From: Casuarius casuarius
Taxonomy: Eukaryota; Chordata; Aves; Casuariiformes; Casuariidae
Length of the DNA stretch: 64,000 nucleotides
Direction: 5' to 3'
Assembly (NCBI GenBank): GCA_003342895.1
Contig: PTFA01000399.1
Coordinates: forward strand, 62,001-126,000
Position 1 is the first letter of the stretch, and every line of letters starts with the position of its first letter. The position numbers and the translations under genes are program-made. Below, one piece after another: positions 12,476 to 24,162 of this stretch. Under the pieces are notes generated by a model, which had not been told where the DNA came from, made no database searches, and saw only the letters and a list, made by a program, of their open reading frames with translations.

Positions 12476-15400
12476 GTTGCTTACTCTGTAGGTTCATTTT
12501 AACAGGAGCGTCTGCTGCTTAGAATAGTTGTCTAAGAATATTCCTTTTTATTGAAAAAGAAACTAAAATTGCTTTTGTCTACAATTTTTTTCAAAGTAGG
12601 TCTCAAGTCAGCATTACATTTAATGTAGTGCTAAAGGTTTTCATTGGCTAAAGTAGGGAAAAAAAATGGAAATGGAGAAGTGGCAATTGTCATTGTCTGC
12701 TAAGAATAGAGGAGAGTTAGAGTGAAATTTCCTCCATTTAGTTGCAGCTATTTTAACTAATATGTATTGGTATGAAATGCTCACCAAGAATATCTCCTAC
12801 TTTTGTATTACATTATACACTTAATTTTTGTGGGCTGAGTTTTAGTTGGATGTTAAAGCCATGCCAAATTTGAAGTGGCACATATGATGAAACTAAGCAA
12901 AATGTTGCCATACACAACTTNATTTACCTCAGCTATAGCAATGCCACTCTACATTGGAAAGAGAAATTGAAATATTTCACAAAGCCAACTATTAAACTAT
13001 AAGGTACGGACGAGTTTTATGTATGTCACAATTGTACAAATCAGTGATATGCACACAGACTTAGCTAGTCAAAAAGGCAAGCACTCAGGATAATTTATTT
13101 TGGGATTATGGGCTTGACTTAAGCACACGTACACAAACACATGCACTTTTGTTTCAGTGAATCACAGCGATACCCATTTCAGCCATGCTAAACCAGACTA
13201 TTCAGGATTTAAAGGCTAGTGATTGAAGGAACTGAGCAAATGGAGCTGAGTCCCAGGCCAGGGCCAGGATGTGAGGGGCCTGGATGCTGTTGCCCTTTTG
13301 CCAGCAGTTGTTACCCTCTGAGCTGGCCTGGCAGCTGAGTCTTCTCTGCACTTGTGATGTTTATTCCTAGGCAGGAAGATTAGATAGGTGGTGAGATTGA
13401 AAACTGAACCTTCAGAAGGTGAGAAATATATAGCAGTTTTGCCAGCACGCTCATCTGGCCTTGATCTGGTGGCAAGAACCTTCCTGATACATCTGTGCTG
13501 AATTTTGAGGGGAGTCAATGGTCAGGACCCTACCTCCCTGGTGTGTCTAGTAGCTTAGTGGTTTTCCAGCTATGCCCAAACAGGCTGCTCTTTAGGCAAC
13601 CTGACAGGTGATAGTGTGTGGATGGTAGAGTGTATGCTAGTTGCCTGCTTGTGTGCATTCCCGAGATGATTGCTTTTTAGTAGCAGTGAAGAAATAGCTA
13701 TTGTTGTCAATTATAACGGGAGTCATTCTCCATGTTCCTAGAAGAAAAGAAAAAAAGACTCAAACCAGAGCACAGTTCTGAAAACTGACCTCTAGAATCA
13801 GACTGTGGCAGGATAGCTTCTCACCTGTAAATGAGAATCATAACCAGGCAGAGAGGAAAGGTCTGAATGTGATGTTTAATGTTCTTCAGAATAAGGTAGC
13901 TTCTAAAACAAGAAGAAAGGAAATAAAAATAATAATAAAAAGGCATTTTCTTCTTTGAAAGGAAAACCTCTAGCCCAAGGCAGATAAATCTGAACTAACA
14001 TTTTAGACTGAAGTATACTGACAAGGTGACACCAAGCCAATCCAAATATATATATTTACCAGTGTTCAAACTCTGGTGTGATTTTTGGCATAGTTCTGTT
14101 TAACTCTCTCTACATGCTTTAAAGCAGTAAATCAAATGTATTTCACCTCACTGAGAGAGTTATTAATGGGAAAAAAGTAAGGAGATTAAAAAATGTAAGT
14201 CTAAGAAAAACACAGACGTTATTGGTTACCTATACAAGAACTACAACTACAAACAAGTACAAATGGCAGCTTTTTTGAGTATGAAACATAGTAAGTAATA
14301 ATCAGTATCTTATAGCATGATAGCCGAAGGCAGTGACATTTGAATAGCATGTCTTCTCTAAGCTTAGATAGCTTGGTAGCACATATCTGCAAGTGCTTAG
14401 CCATGTTAACATAAACCCTCATTAGACAGGATTAGGCAAGAAACAGTGACAAACAGGATGGACACTAACCCTCTGAGGAACCAATTCAGATACTACACAC
14501 TAATTATCCTTTTAAATTACTTTAAGATTCGGGGAATGAATACCAGTGTATGTGCATATGATTACATGGGGAATTGTGTTTTACATACTACAACCTGTTT
14601 GTATTTTGCAACAGTTTTAAAATTATTTCTCCTCCATAAACTGCTTTCAGGGTTTAAAAGTGTTTACTCAACAGCATGCCCAAACAATGAACAATTATGA
14701 TGAAAAAAAGGTATGCTATTTAGCTATTTTTCATAATTCTGGAGAAAACTTCCAGGACGTAATCATGTAGCAGTATCTCCCTTAAGTGGCTTTTAACAAT
14801 CCATTTTGGAAAATACAATTTAGGAACAGTTACAGGACTGACCAAATTCCAATAATGTGGAATATGATAACTTTCACTGTAGACACCACGTTGAAGTTAC
14901 CAGAAATCCTGGGTAAGGATGTCCCAAAGAAAAGAAAGAAGCAAATGCTGACTCAGGGAATTGTATTTTGATTGCTGATTCCTTACTTGCTCTTTTAAAA
15001 TCTGTTATAGGTTAATTTGCCTCAATTCTGATTCTGCAAACTATAGGAGAATTTTTAATTCTTCCTCCTACATTTCCTAAACTATATGCCATCCTGAAGG
15101 TAACCTGTCAGTATCAGCCACACTAGCGTTCTGGGATTTTAACATTGGTTAACTGATATTTCTCCTGAAGCTGAATGAATTTCTATTCATTTCTATTCTA
15201 TAAGATTCTGATCAAAACAATATTAAATGTCTGATATACAGAATATCTTAAAAGGATGTGTATGATGTGTATTTAGAGTTAAGAAGGGAAAAAGAATATA
15301 TAAAAATGAAACATACAAATTTAAAAATGACAGATAATAAACATAGTAGATTCTTCTCCTCTTCACCTGACAAAACCTAATATTTGTAACAGGCTTTTCC

Positions 15401-16918
15401 TTTTTCCTTTTACCATCAGAATTGTTCTTAGAAATAATTTAATCACATGACGATATTTTGAGTGAATGTCATATCATCACTATTGCAAGTAAAACAAAAA
15501 ATTTAAATGTAATCTTGTCAGATAAAGCAAATAGTGTCTTTATTTTTAAACATTTTACTTTGAAAATATTTCTTTTAGATCTGGAACAACACATTTTATT
15601 GTGACCTTATCAAGACTATCTGAGATGTACAAGATAGTGCCAAATTTACAATAGAAAAACTTTTACATCTATAATGAAAGTTTAGGAATTACTGAAAGAT
15701 GACATCATTTTTTGTATCATATAACAATTGAAACACTTTGAAGTGCTAATAAGTAAATACAGGAAAATTCCATCTTAATTTTCGGTTACTCATTTGAATG
15801 AGTCAAATTTTCAAAGCAAGCTCATTCTGGCTAATGCATACAAGTGATAACATTTTTTGCATGCTATTTTGACTAATTTTATGAACATAATTTCAGTGTG
15901 AATCTGCACTTTCTGTCAGACTAAGAATCACTTAGAATTGCACAGAAGAAGCTTTTGCATTCATTTCTGACTACGCTAACACAGGATGAAGTCCTGATAT
16001 CTTTGTTTCTGACAGCAATTTTATTTCAGATCTATCTTTTACAAAACATTTCAGTTTGTAGTTATGCCAGAAACTGAAAGGAAAAAATAAAGAGAAAGGT
16101 TCCCTGCTTTAAAACCCAATATTGGAATCAGCAAATAAATTGTAAAACCTGTCCTTCCTATCTTTTTATATTAAATAATTGTTTGACTTTGTGGATCATC
16201 TGTGCAGAAATAAGATATAAACATATACAGAGAACCCAGAGATAAAAGTAACTGAGAACCTCTTTTAGTGCAGCCCAGTAGGCAGGAGGTAAGGAGGCAT
16301 TTATGCATGCCGATTGTAGTAGCCATGGCCTTTATTCTGTAGGAATATTATGCATGAGACCATATCTATGGGACAGAGGAGAATCAGGATTAAAACATGG
16401 ATGGAAAGGTGGTTCTGAATAAAAGGATAGAAGAAAAATGCAAGAATGCCCTTTGGTTGAATCCATTATCCTAAGCCCCAGTCTTGGGAACATGAGAACA
16501 CCCTTGGCATAAACATTTGTGCTGAGGTCAAGTGGGATTAGAAGAATATATATTTGGATGCCTGGGGCTATGTCACAAAAAGAAAATATTAATTAAAAAA
16601 ACAGACTAGAGGTTTTACTTACCCTCAAACTACTTTTTCTTTTAATACATTCTTTTGCTTTTTGCAGTCAGTGGACTTGATTTTGATCTCCCTTGTTTTG
16701 GTTTTAATCAGAATAACTGACTATAAGTCAGGGCATTACACCAATATCAAATCAAAGTAAATGAGGGAAGAGTCATACTAGCAGCGTATTGCTTCAGTGC
16801 TGCTTGTTAAAAGAGGGATGAACTCACGGCAAGTGAAAGTTAGGATGTAAGAGCTTTAATCTGGGATCTGACAAGAGGGCTGCTCAGAGGGGCTGGATTT
16901 CCTATAATGCCTTCGAAT
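12476..16918. other. unannotated intergenic or intronic DNA
   Basis: About 4.4 kb without a recognised gene or dispersed repeat. The longest open frame, 100 codons at 13216-13518 on the minus strand, lies in a locally GC-richer patch and has no recognised domain. Some AT-rich parts (15.4-15.95 kb) have the look of conserved non-coding DNA but no specific motif supports a call. Confidence 0.5.
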
Positions 16919-16998
16919 CAGGGCTGAAGCCTCTGGCTGCCTTGGAGTGCTTTTAGTGTGTAGGTCACCTCATGGGTTTGCACTAGGCTTCAGCCCTG
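16919..16998. repeat. 14-bp perfect inverted repeat spanning 80 bp
   Basis: CAGGGCTGAAGCCT at 16919-16932 is exactly complementary to 16985-16998. The 52-nt spacer is unpaired. The arms are GC-rich compared with the surroundings, so a transcript would fold here. No family is recognised. Confidence 0.85.
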
Positions 16999-17869
16999 GC
17001 TGATCACAGCAGTTGGGCATGTGCTAGACATTTAAAATTGACTGTCTGTGGGACTACTTCCCTGCTTAAAGCTAAGTATACACAAACATTTTGATGACTC
17101 AAGTCTGTAATGTCCAGTTAGAAAAGATACTGAAGACAGTGGCCACCTTTGACTTCACTGTAGTCCGTCTAAATTAGGAAAAGATGTTGTCTGTCTAACC
17201 TGACCTTTTCGTAATCTACATATAACAACAGTGAGACATTTTCCTTCAGTTTAGCTGGTCAGGATCAGTTAACCAACCAGTCTCAGTTCTGTTGCCAGAG
17301 GACTCAGTGTTATTTTCAGTTTCTCAACCTTCAGCTCTGAGATACGCTCCTGCAGTGTCTGTGCTGGCTATTTAGGAAAGGTTTTACCGTGCCATGACAA
17401 CTAAAACAACAGATCCCCGGGAACAGTCAGCCTTGGAGTGCACAGAAACAAATTAAGCCACTGTGGGAGTCGAACTGGGAGAGGTCAAGAAACCAACATG
17501 TTGCTTTGCCAAACGAGGACGAGAAAAGATGAGAACAAGAATGCCTTGATCAGAGACTTTCATGTGTGCTTTTGGGGGAAGGTTTCGTTATATGAACTCA
17601 CATTCTTTAGGAACTAGGTTGAGACCTTTAGCTATGTTTAGACTGTGACCTGAACTATATTTGAAACAAGATACAGAAGCTCTGGAGAGTGGCTGCATTA
17701 AATTGTTGTCATTTAGCTCTTGCTGAATTACTATCTCATCCTGCAATTGTATGAAATGTCCCCAAGCACACATACCATCCCCTAATGCCTTTATAAATTA
17801 AATGTATTTGTTTGTTTACTAAAGTTGAAAGGAGTATTTTTCTATACAAACTTAAAAAAATATTTTCTT
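16999..17869. other. unannotated intergenic or intronic DNA
   Basis: No supported gene or repeat. A 61-codon and a 75-codon open frame on the minus strand at 17588-17963 overlap in different frames and are taken as chance. Confidence 0.55.
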
Positions 17870-18620
17870 CTCTTTGCAGCATGATTGGAAAATATAAGGA
17901 TTGTTTTATTATTATGATATTAAAGATAATTTTGGCCCACGCCCTGCAAAAATGTGCTTCCATTTTTTACCTCATTAAAGTAACTGTGGCTAATATTTTC
18001 ATCGATATATGTTAGTATAAAAATTCTATCTCACTGAATTTGCCTTATGCTTCAGATTGATTACTGGAAATAGCAAAGAAGTCATATTCTTTTGGCATTT
18101 TATAGATTTTGTCTACTTATTTTAATGGTAAAGTGTAATGATGCATCATTAGGTGACAAAGGCACTGCCTCAGAAGAAACAAAGAAGAGAAAAGATTTGT
18201 GTTCATTCTTATACTCCTTCTATTTGTCAGGTTCGAATTAAATTGAACTGGAGTATGATTAAATGAAAAAAACTCATATTTTTAAGCCAGAGAAAGTAAG
18301 TATGCTGCATTAAAAATATTAATTGAATATTATTTATTGAACCAATTACTCAATAAACACTTTATTTTTCTAACAGAATGGATATGCGACTTGACAATTT
18401 GTATAAACAACATGTATGTTCTTAATGTATATGTTTATCTACAATAGTAAACATAAGCAACCTTTTGCCTATCATATAATGCCCCTAAAGGCATTATGGG
18501 TTAACAGTGATTTAATCCCCTTATGCATGCATAATATGACAAGCTTTGCATAAATGATAATAAATAATTGGTATGTATAAATAATTCATCATTTATTTTT
18601 GCAGTAGAAATAGAATTCTT
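17870..18620. promoter_or_regulatory. candidate conserved non-coding element, AT-rich
   Basis: This block shows features typical of vertebrate conserved non-coding DNA: uninterrupted unique sequence without repeat wording, dense homeodomain-type ATTA/TAAT words, ATGCATGCATAA near 18524 and a TAAATGATAATAAATAATTGG-like cluster near 18551-18571. A hairpin with 8-bp perfect arms (18476-18483 ATAATGCC and 18490-18497) sits in it. The call rests on composition and motif density only. Cross-species alignment would decide. Confidence 0.25.
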
Positions 18621-19536
18621 AGACATATTTTAAACAAAGGGAATAGCAAACATGATCTCAATCAGACAAGGGGTTAAATCACATTACAAAAAATAGTGTT
18701 TCAAATGATCAAGACTCATGCATGCAACATATATTTTTATTTCTTTCACGCTAGCATATTACATTGCCAAATTGTTCCCAATACATATGGAACTTGTTCT
18801 CAATATATATGGAAAAATATATATTTAAGAGCATCTTAAAATAATGAAAGAAAGAAATGCTATGTTGGACATTTAATCCAAAACAAGAGGTAGTAATATA
18901 TCAGTAAAAATTAATGTGTATACTATGTTTAGAAAAATGGACATTATTGGTGAATTTCATATTTTTTACAGAATCAGTTGTAGGGTTTTCCAGAGATTCT
19001 TCCAAAATCCACAGTATAGCTGAGAAAATTATGTAATGTTAATATTTGTAGTAAGTGGCTATATAGCACTGACTCTGCCGTTGCATAATAAATTTCTAAT
19101 TCAATGCCTTTTTTTAGATGAAGTAATATCCTAAAAAAAAAAATTAAAAAACCCCACATTACTCTAAATGGGTAATAGTTTTAATAATAAAGAATCATTA
19201 AGATTTCAAGATTCAATATGTATAGCAGTGAATTAACCTTAAGAATGTAATGCCATCCTTCTTCAGCATGGCAGCTGAATACACATTTAACTTTAAGCAC
19301 ATGCATCAATCTCATTGACTTTACATTATTCTCTCCAGGGTATATTTCTTTTCATTAGGAAGATACTGATTCTTAACTACCATCAAACTGCCGACTCAAC
19401 TAGCTTCAATAAGTCCCTCTGAAGCTTCTCAAAGTCTTCTCTAATTTTGACCAATATAAAGAGTGCTGGCATTTGCAAATGTTGACATCTCATTTCTTAA
19501 CCCTTTCTCCTGAGAATTGTTTGTAAATACATATAT
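18621..19536. other. unannotated AT-rich DNA left of the LTR
   Basis: No gene or repeat recognised. It contains short AT runs (ATATATTT near 18816) and an A-rich run at about 19132-19148. Confidence 0.5.
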
Positions 19537-19632
19537 CAAATTGTCCCAATCCAATATCGGGAGGGTTTCGTTACGATCCCAAGGACGAGATTAAGACGCT
19601 ATAACCGGCCAAATATCGTACAACCTCTTAAC

Positions 19633-19638
19633 TTTATT
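19633..19638 (-). terminator. LTR poly(A) signal AATAAA
   Basis: AATAAA is read on the minus strand at 19633-19638, about 220 bases after the inferred start site and about 90 bases before the LTR end at 19542. Cleavage would fall near 19615, which leaves a long R region of roughly 240 bases and a U5 of about 70 bases. A second AATAAA at 19883-19888 overlaps the TATA-like element and is less likely to be the functional signal. Confidence 0.55.
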
Positions 19639-19644
19639 TTTCAT

Positions 19645-19733
19645 GAAGTGGGGAGAAAAGGTGGGGGGAAGGGTGAAGGGGAGAGGGGAAGAGAGAGAGA
19701 AAGTTGGGAAAGGAGAAAAGAAACTAGCTACCG
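19645..19733 (+). repeat. purine-rich tract inside the LTR R region
   Basis: Nearly 90 bases are almost entirely A and G on the plus strand, with only a few T interruptions, including GGGGAGAGGGGAAGAGAGAG. On the transcribed minus strand this is a CT-rich leader segment. Such tracts can adopt triplex structures. It lies between the poly(A) signal and the CpG-rich segment. Confidence 0.8.
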
Positions 19734-19880
19734 CCACTCCGAGTCTGATGATGTTCCGCTGACTCCGTTCGAGATCTTCAGTTGTTGCAAGCCCCCCCCG
19801 GCAGTGGCAGCGGCCGTGGCCTGGCCGCGACGAGCGCGGAGTTTGGCGCGCAGGCAGCCGCTCCGCGGGGCTCCTTCTCC

Positions 19881-19936
19881 CCTTTATTCATACAGTTTGC
19901 AGTTTTTGTAGGTTTTTGCCCCGCCTCTGGGTGGTG
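19881..19936 (-). promoter_or_regulatory. LTR core promoter: CACCC box, GC box, TATA-like element
   Basis: Reading the minus strand: CACCACCC (19929-19936 region), then GGCGGGGC (Sp1-type GC box, 19918-19925), about 25 bases later TGTATGAATAAAGG (about 19881-19894) as a TATA-like element. Spacing fits an RNA polymerase II promoter with a start near 19855 on the minus strand. The start site is inferred, not observed. The elements are intact, so some promoter activity is possible. Confidence 0.5.
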
Positions 19937-20269
19937 CTTCCTCACTTCCCATGCAGATTAGCTGTCGTGCTTAGTCCGCCCTCTCGGAACCTTCCAGAAA
20001 CGGGCTAGGGGCTTCTGGGGATCTCTTGTTCATGCGCAGATCGCAAATGTGTACGTGCGGTTCGTGCCAGACGTGCTGTTCCCCTAGAAGCCTTCTTCTG
20101 CCCTCTTTGCACCTTTTTTTTTCCTGCATAGGTGCATGAGGTTGTTTACCTCTAAACTGTGAAGAAGATGGTTTCTTTTGTTCGAGGCAGGATGTTCAAT
20201 GCCAGGAAATGGCGGTGCAACAGCAATGTGGAGACAAAACCACATTTAGTACCGGTTCTCTACACAAAT

Positions 20270-23200
20270 AGGAGTGACCACAATATCTGTGAAGATTAAA
20301 AATGTTGTGACAATGGGAAATATCACAGTTCTTATATACTCTTTTACCCTCTAATATTAAATATTGCTGGTTGTGGTAAGGAACTGTGAGATACCCAGTT
20401 ACTAATGCATCAGTCTGTGAAAAACTCCTTTGCACATAGATTCTGTTGTTTAGCCATTTTTCAAACAAAAGCAGAATTTGAACTCTCACTTTGTGACTAC
20501 TTAAAAGCCACATATAAGGGATTTTATTTTAACTGTTTTGAAAGTAGAAGTTAATACATGTCTGTTATTTACTTGTAGAGCAGAGAACTGTGAATTGCAC
20601 AAATTTGTCTTTGCTCCTTTCATGTCATGGCCACTCGGTTGTTTCATTATACATTATTCATTATTTTTTATTACAGTTTCAGCCAATTTCCTGATACTAA
20701 TTCATAAATCCCAGAAGTTCCCCTACTTCCTATTTAAAAATTAGATAAGAACTCTTGATACTATCTGATATAGTAGCAAATTTAAATAAAATATTGCTTT
20801 TTTGTTTTTGTTTTGTTAGCCGCTCACCTAGATTTTACATGTTTCAGTTTACTATTTTGCTTGAATGTCTTCCATGACACCTCAGTGTCTGACTATGCCC
20901 TAAAAGGAGTTTTAAGTTTTAAAGAGTTTTAACGCTTCTTGTGTCAACCCACTGTATCAAGCCTCGATATTCCTTTTCAGCTGCCACCTGACCCCATAGT
21001 CATGAGAAATGCATAGGTTTTCTTTTCTTATGAGTTAAGCTACCTTCACATCTAGATGTCTATCCTTAGGTCCTGCAAGAACTGCATCTTGTGTGGGGAA
21101 TCCCAAGCAGGTTTGGCACCCAGGCAACATTGGAAAGCCTTCACACTAATAGTTCCTTCACTTATTTCACTGGCCTCACCGAGGCTGATAGATATGGCTT
21201 GTATGGATAGATATGGCAAGTAATGGCTTGGCCCACTGCAAAGAAACGCTGATGCAGCAAATAGCTTTGCTATCTGCTATTCAACAGCTCAGAGACAAGC
21301 ACATTCACACAGGAGGTGGGACACCTGTGCTTCATTTCATCTTTCCTTTGTGAACACCTTAGCCTAGGACTTACTTACAGAAGGAATGGCTTTGATGCTT
21401 TGTGCTGCAGCTACTTGAAGTGGCGTGGGACCACACAATATTTAGGGAGTAGAAACAGCAACAGAGGAAAAGGACACAACTGTTAGGTGAAATGATTTGT
21501 GTGAAGACTTGGGTTCCAGTCTGTGGAGAAAGTTTAAGCATTAATTCAAAGTAGTCTTTGGACAGTATGAGATCCTTATGTCATCATACTTTGTAGCCTG
21601 TTTGTGCTTGTGTATTCAGCTGAGTGCTGAAAAACGCGAGCTTATGTCCCTTTAGGCACAGGAAAGAGCTGGAACCATGTGTCGTTCCTCCTGTTGGGGG
21701 GAGGAGCATGAAAGAAAATTCTTTTTTTTTCCGAATTAGTTTTTGCACAGATGAGCTCTTGAAGCCAGGGCGCCACTTGAGCAAAACCAGGGCCAGTGCT
21801 GGTGGGAGAGACGGGCCAGGAATCAGGGACTGTAGAAGGTAGGACCAAAGCAACCCGGATTTAGATAGATGCAGTGCCACGACATTAGCCATTTAATGTC
21901 TTAAAAAAGAGAGTGCAGTTTCCATTAAAAAGGAAAAGAATTGCAATTATACAGATTGCAAGTTTCTAACTTGCACTCTGCATAATAATACTATATTTAC
22001 TGTACAATCAATAAATTATCTACATAGGCTTCAGTTTATTAATTGCTTCCATATGTTATTACTCTTAATATAATTGAGAATAACTACTACTATCTTTGCT
22101 TTCCCTGGATTCCTTTGCTTTAAGAAGAAGATGTAGAAAATAAGTGAGGTATATTTTAAATAAGGTCATTAAAATTATATCAAGAGGAAAACCTGAGTAA
22201 ACATCTCATTTAAGTTGAATGTTCTTTTAAATTGATTCTTTCGTATGTGTTTTTGCTTTGTAGGCACACTGAAGAACAAATAGCAAAGCCTTACAATATT
22301 AAGGAAGAGAATGTGTGTAGATTTGCATTTGGCCTGTACATTGGCTTTTCCGCTCAAGTATTTTTTCTGGCTTAGCCATTTAAAAGAACCAGTGCAATCA
22401 GGGATGCCATTTACAACCTACGCAGTGGAAATTAGAGCCTTTTAGGGAAAACGTATTTGACTGATAAAAACCTAGCTTCTTAAACTTTGGTGCGACATAA
22501 TATTTCTTTTGGCAAAAGGTCACTAGTGCTCAACATACATCATCACTAGCTTATTAGATCTTGAGGCAATTAGCTGAAAACAAACAGAAGAGACAAGCCC
22601 TGTATTGAACCGTAGAAACCAGAAGAAAATAGCCCATGGCACTCTATTATTCCAGAGCTTCATCAAAGGCTAGGCTCTGGCTGCAGTTTAAAGAAAGGAG
22701 AGCATTGTTTTCATGTAACATCTATACAGTATAGTGGCTTTACCACATTATTTTTCTACTGATTCAAGTTACATCCAAACTTGTCTTGCTATAATAGGAC
22801 AGTAGAAAGAGCTTTTCAGTTTCTACCTAACACAGTGTGTTGCATGATTAGCTAAGGATTAAAAATCCAATTAGAACCTCCTTTTCCATGGGAAATCAGA
22901 TGAGAAGTTTTGAGAAATATATTGAAAACCACTACTTAATATAATTGTCTATGATAACATGCGCCAAATGAAGATCTGATATCTGAGGAACCCATGGAAT
23001 CTTTTAAGGAAATAGACCATTTCCAATGTAAATATATATTTCTTAATGAAAGGTGTTAAATTTGGCAGAGAAGTGCAGACATACTACACTGGTTTCAATA
23101 GGAAGCAGAATTTTTTTCTTTACAGAAAAAGATAACCACTTGAGAAAAAAGTGTATTATTGTAAGCATGACACAATTAAATGTTATAACTATGGTATAAG

Positions 23201-23919
23201 TCTTTTTTTAAGTAATGTGCTTTAAAATTTGTTATGGTAAATATGGTGGCAACCAATAGAACTTGGCTTCACTCACATATGGTAAATATTAAGAATTATG
23301 ATGCAAAGCTTTCAGGATTCTTATCACCAAAAGAAAACTTAATTCCTTGGTTTCAGAAAAGGAAGCCAGTTGTCAGAGGTACCTGGCTGTGTTTGCTGTT
23401 TGTTTCTTATCTGGCTATTAAATAGATGTATTTTTGTGTGTACAGATTGAATTGTACTGGTATATTGTTTATCACTAGTTTGTTTTTTAATCACAATAAA
23501 TCTCTAAATTACTAGCATTTTAAGAAATTGCCTGTCTTAAATTAAAGTTTTATAATACTTTATGAAAAAAATCAGGTAAATCTTTTATCCTGAGTACGAA
23601 ATACATTTTAGGTACATAGAATGCCAATATCCTCTTTCTTGCATCCTGTTTGTTCACTAGTTATTCACTTCCCCACCCTGAATCAAATCAAACCAAGCGA
23701 CTCAGATTGCATAAACTGAGATCTTTAAAGATATGAAGACCTCCTTTGTACCAGTGGTGGATTCTGAGCCTAGAGCCAACATAACCTGATGCTGAAGGCT
23801 TGCATCGTGTTGGTGGAAGATGGAGGATGAAGAGCAGTGTGTGCCTCCTCCCTCAACTTCCCCCATTTCTTACAGCTTAAGGAGTGGCTTCAAATGATTC
23901 AATGATACCTTGCCCCCAG
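20270..23919. other. unannotated intergenic or intronic DNA
   Basis: About 3.6 kb with no supported gene. Minus-strand frames of 105 codons (20196-20513, which starts beyond the LTR and runs into it) and 102 codons (21584-21892) show no domain. A T9 run lies at about 21722-21730. Confidence 0.5.
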
Positions 23920-24009
23920 TACAAGGGGTATGTCAAACATGTTCTGCACCCTTCTGACTTCTGGATCAGTTCTGTCAGGCAATTAACTGCTCTTAGTTAT
24001 ATTGAAGAA
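23920..24009 (+). other. possible exon-like fragment with weak Tudor-like wording
   Basis: A pyrimidine-rich stretch ends in CCCCCAG (AG at 23918-23919) before an open frame, and GAAGAA|GTATGC offers a donor at 24010. The 30 codons between read YKGYVKHVLHPSDFWISS and onward, which recalls the opening strand of some Tudor domains (HV..P..FWI). The likeness is short and from memory. An upstream acceptor at 23875 would meet an in-frame stop. Chance is a real alternative. Confidence 0.12.
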
Positions 24010-24086
24010 GTATGCAGACTTAAAAGTAGGCAGAGCAGTAAAGGCCATCACAGTGCTATTTCACCCAGCCTCCTCTGCTACTTCAG

Positions 24087-24162
24087 TTTTGACAAGGGGT
24101 TGGGGCTGTAAATACTTTTGTACGTTTTGACAAGGGGTTGGGGCTGTAAATACTTTTGTACG
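24087..24162. repeat. exact 38-bp tandem duplication
   Basis: Copies at 24087-24124 and 24125-24162 are identical, both starting TTTTGACAAGGGGTTGGGGC. Perfect identity points to a recent duplication or an assembly slip. The unit contains G-runs (GGGG.TTGGGG). Confidence 0.9.

Larger units (their letters stand above)
19537..20269 (-). mobile_element. solo endogenous retrovirus LTR with target-site duplication
   Basis: A 723-bp LTR lies at 19542-20264, oriented on the minus strand. On that strand it begins TGTAGAGAACC and ends TTGGGACA, the usual TG...CA termini. It is bounded by the 5-bp direct repeat CAAAT (19537-19541 and 20265-20269). Five-base duplications are typical of ERVL/ERV3-class and some other ERVs; the class here is not certain. 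Flanks are ordinary host DNA without a primer-binding site or gag/pol wording, so the provirus has been reduced by LTR-LTR recombination. On the minus strand, U3 runs from 20264 to about 19855, followed by a CpG-rich R and a short U5. There is no coding capacity and no virus gene here. Confidence 0.85.

Noticed and set aside
19648..19911. 87-codon frame rich in G, R, E inside the LTR
   Set aside because: It is on the opposite strand to the LTR and results from the purine tract and GC-rich leader.
23861..23883. Splice acceptor CCCCCATTTCTTACAG before the Tudor-like frame
   Set aside because: An in-frame TAA at 23878-23880 follows at once, so it cannot lead into that frame.
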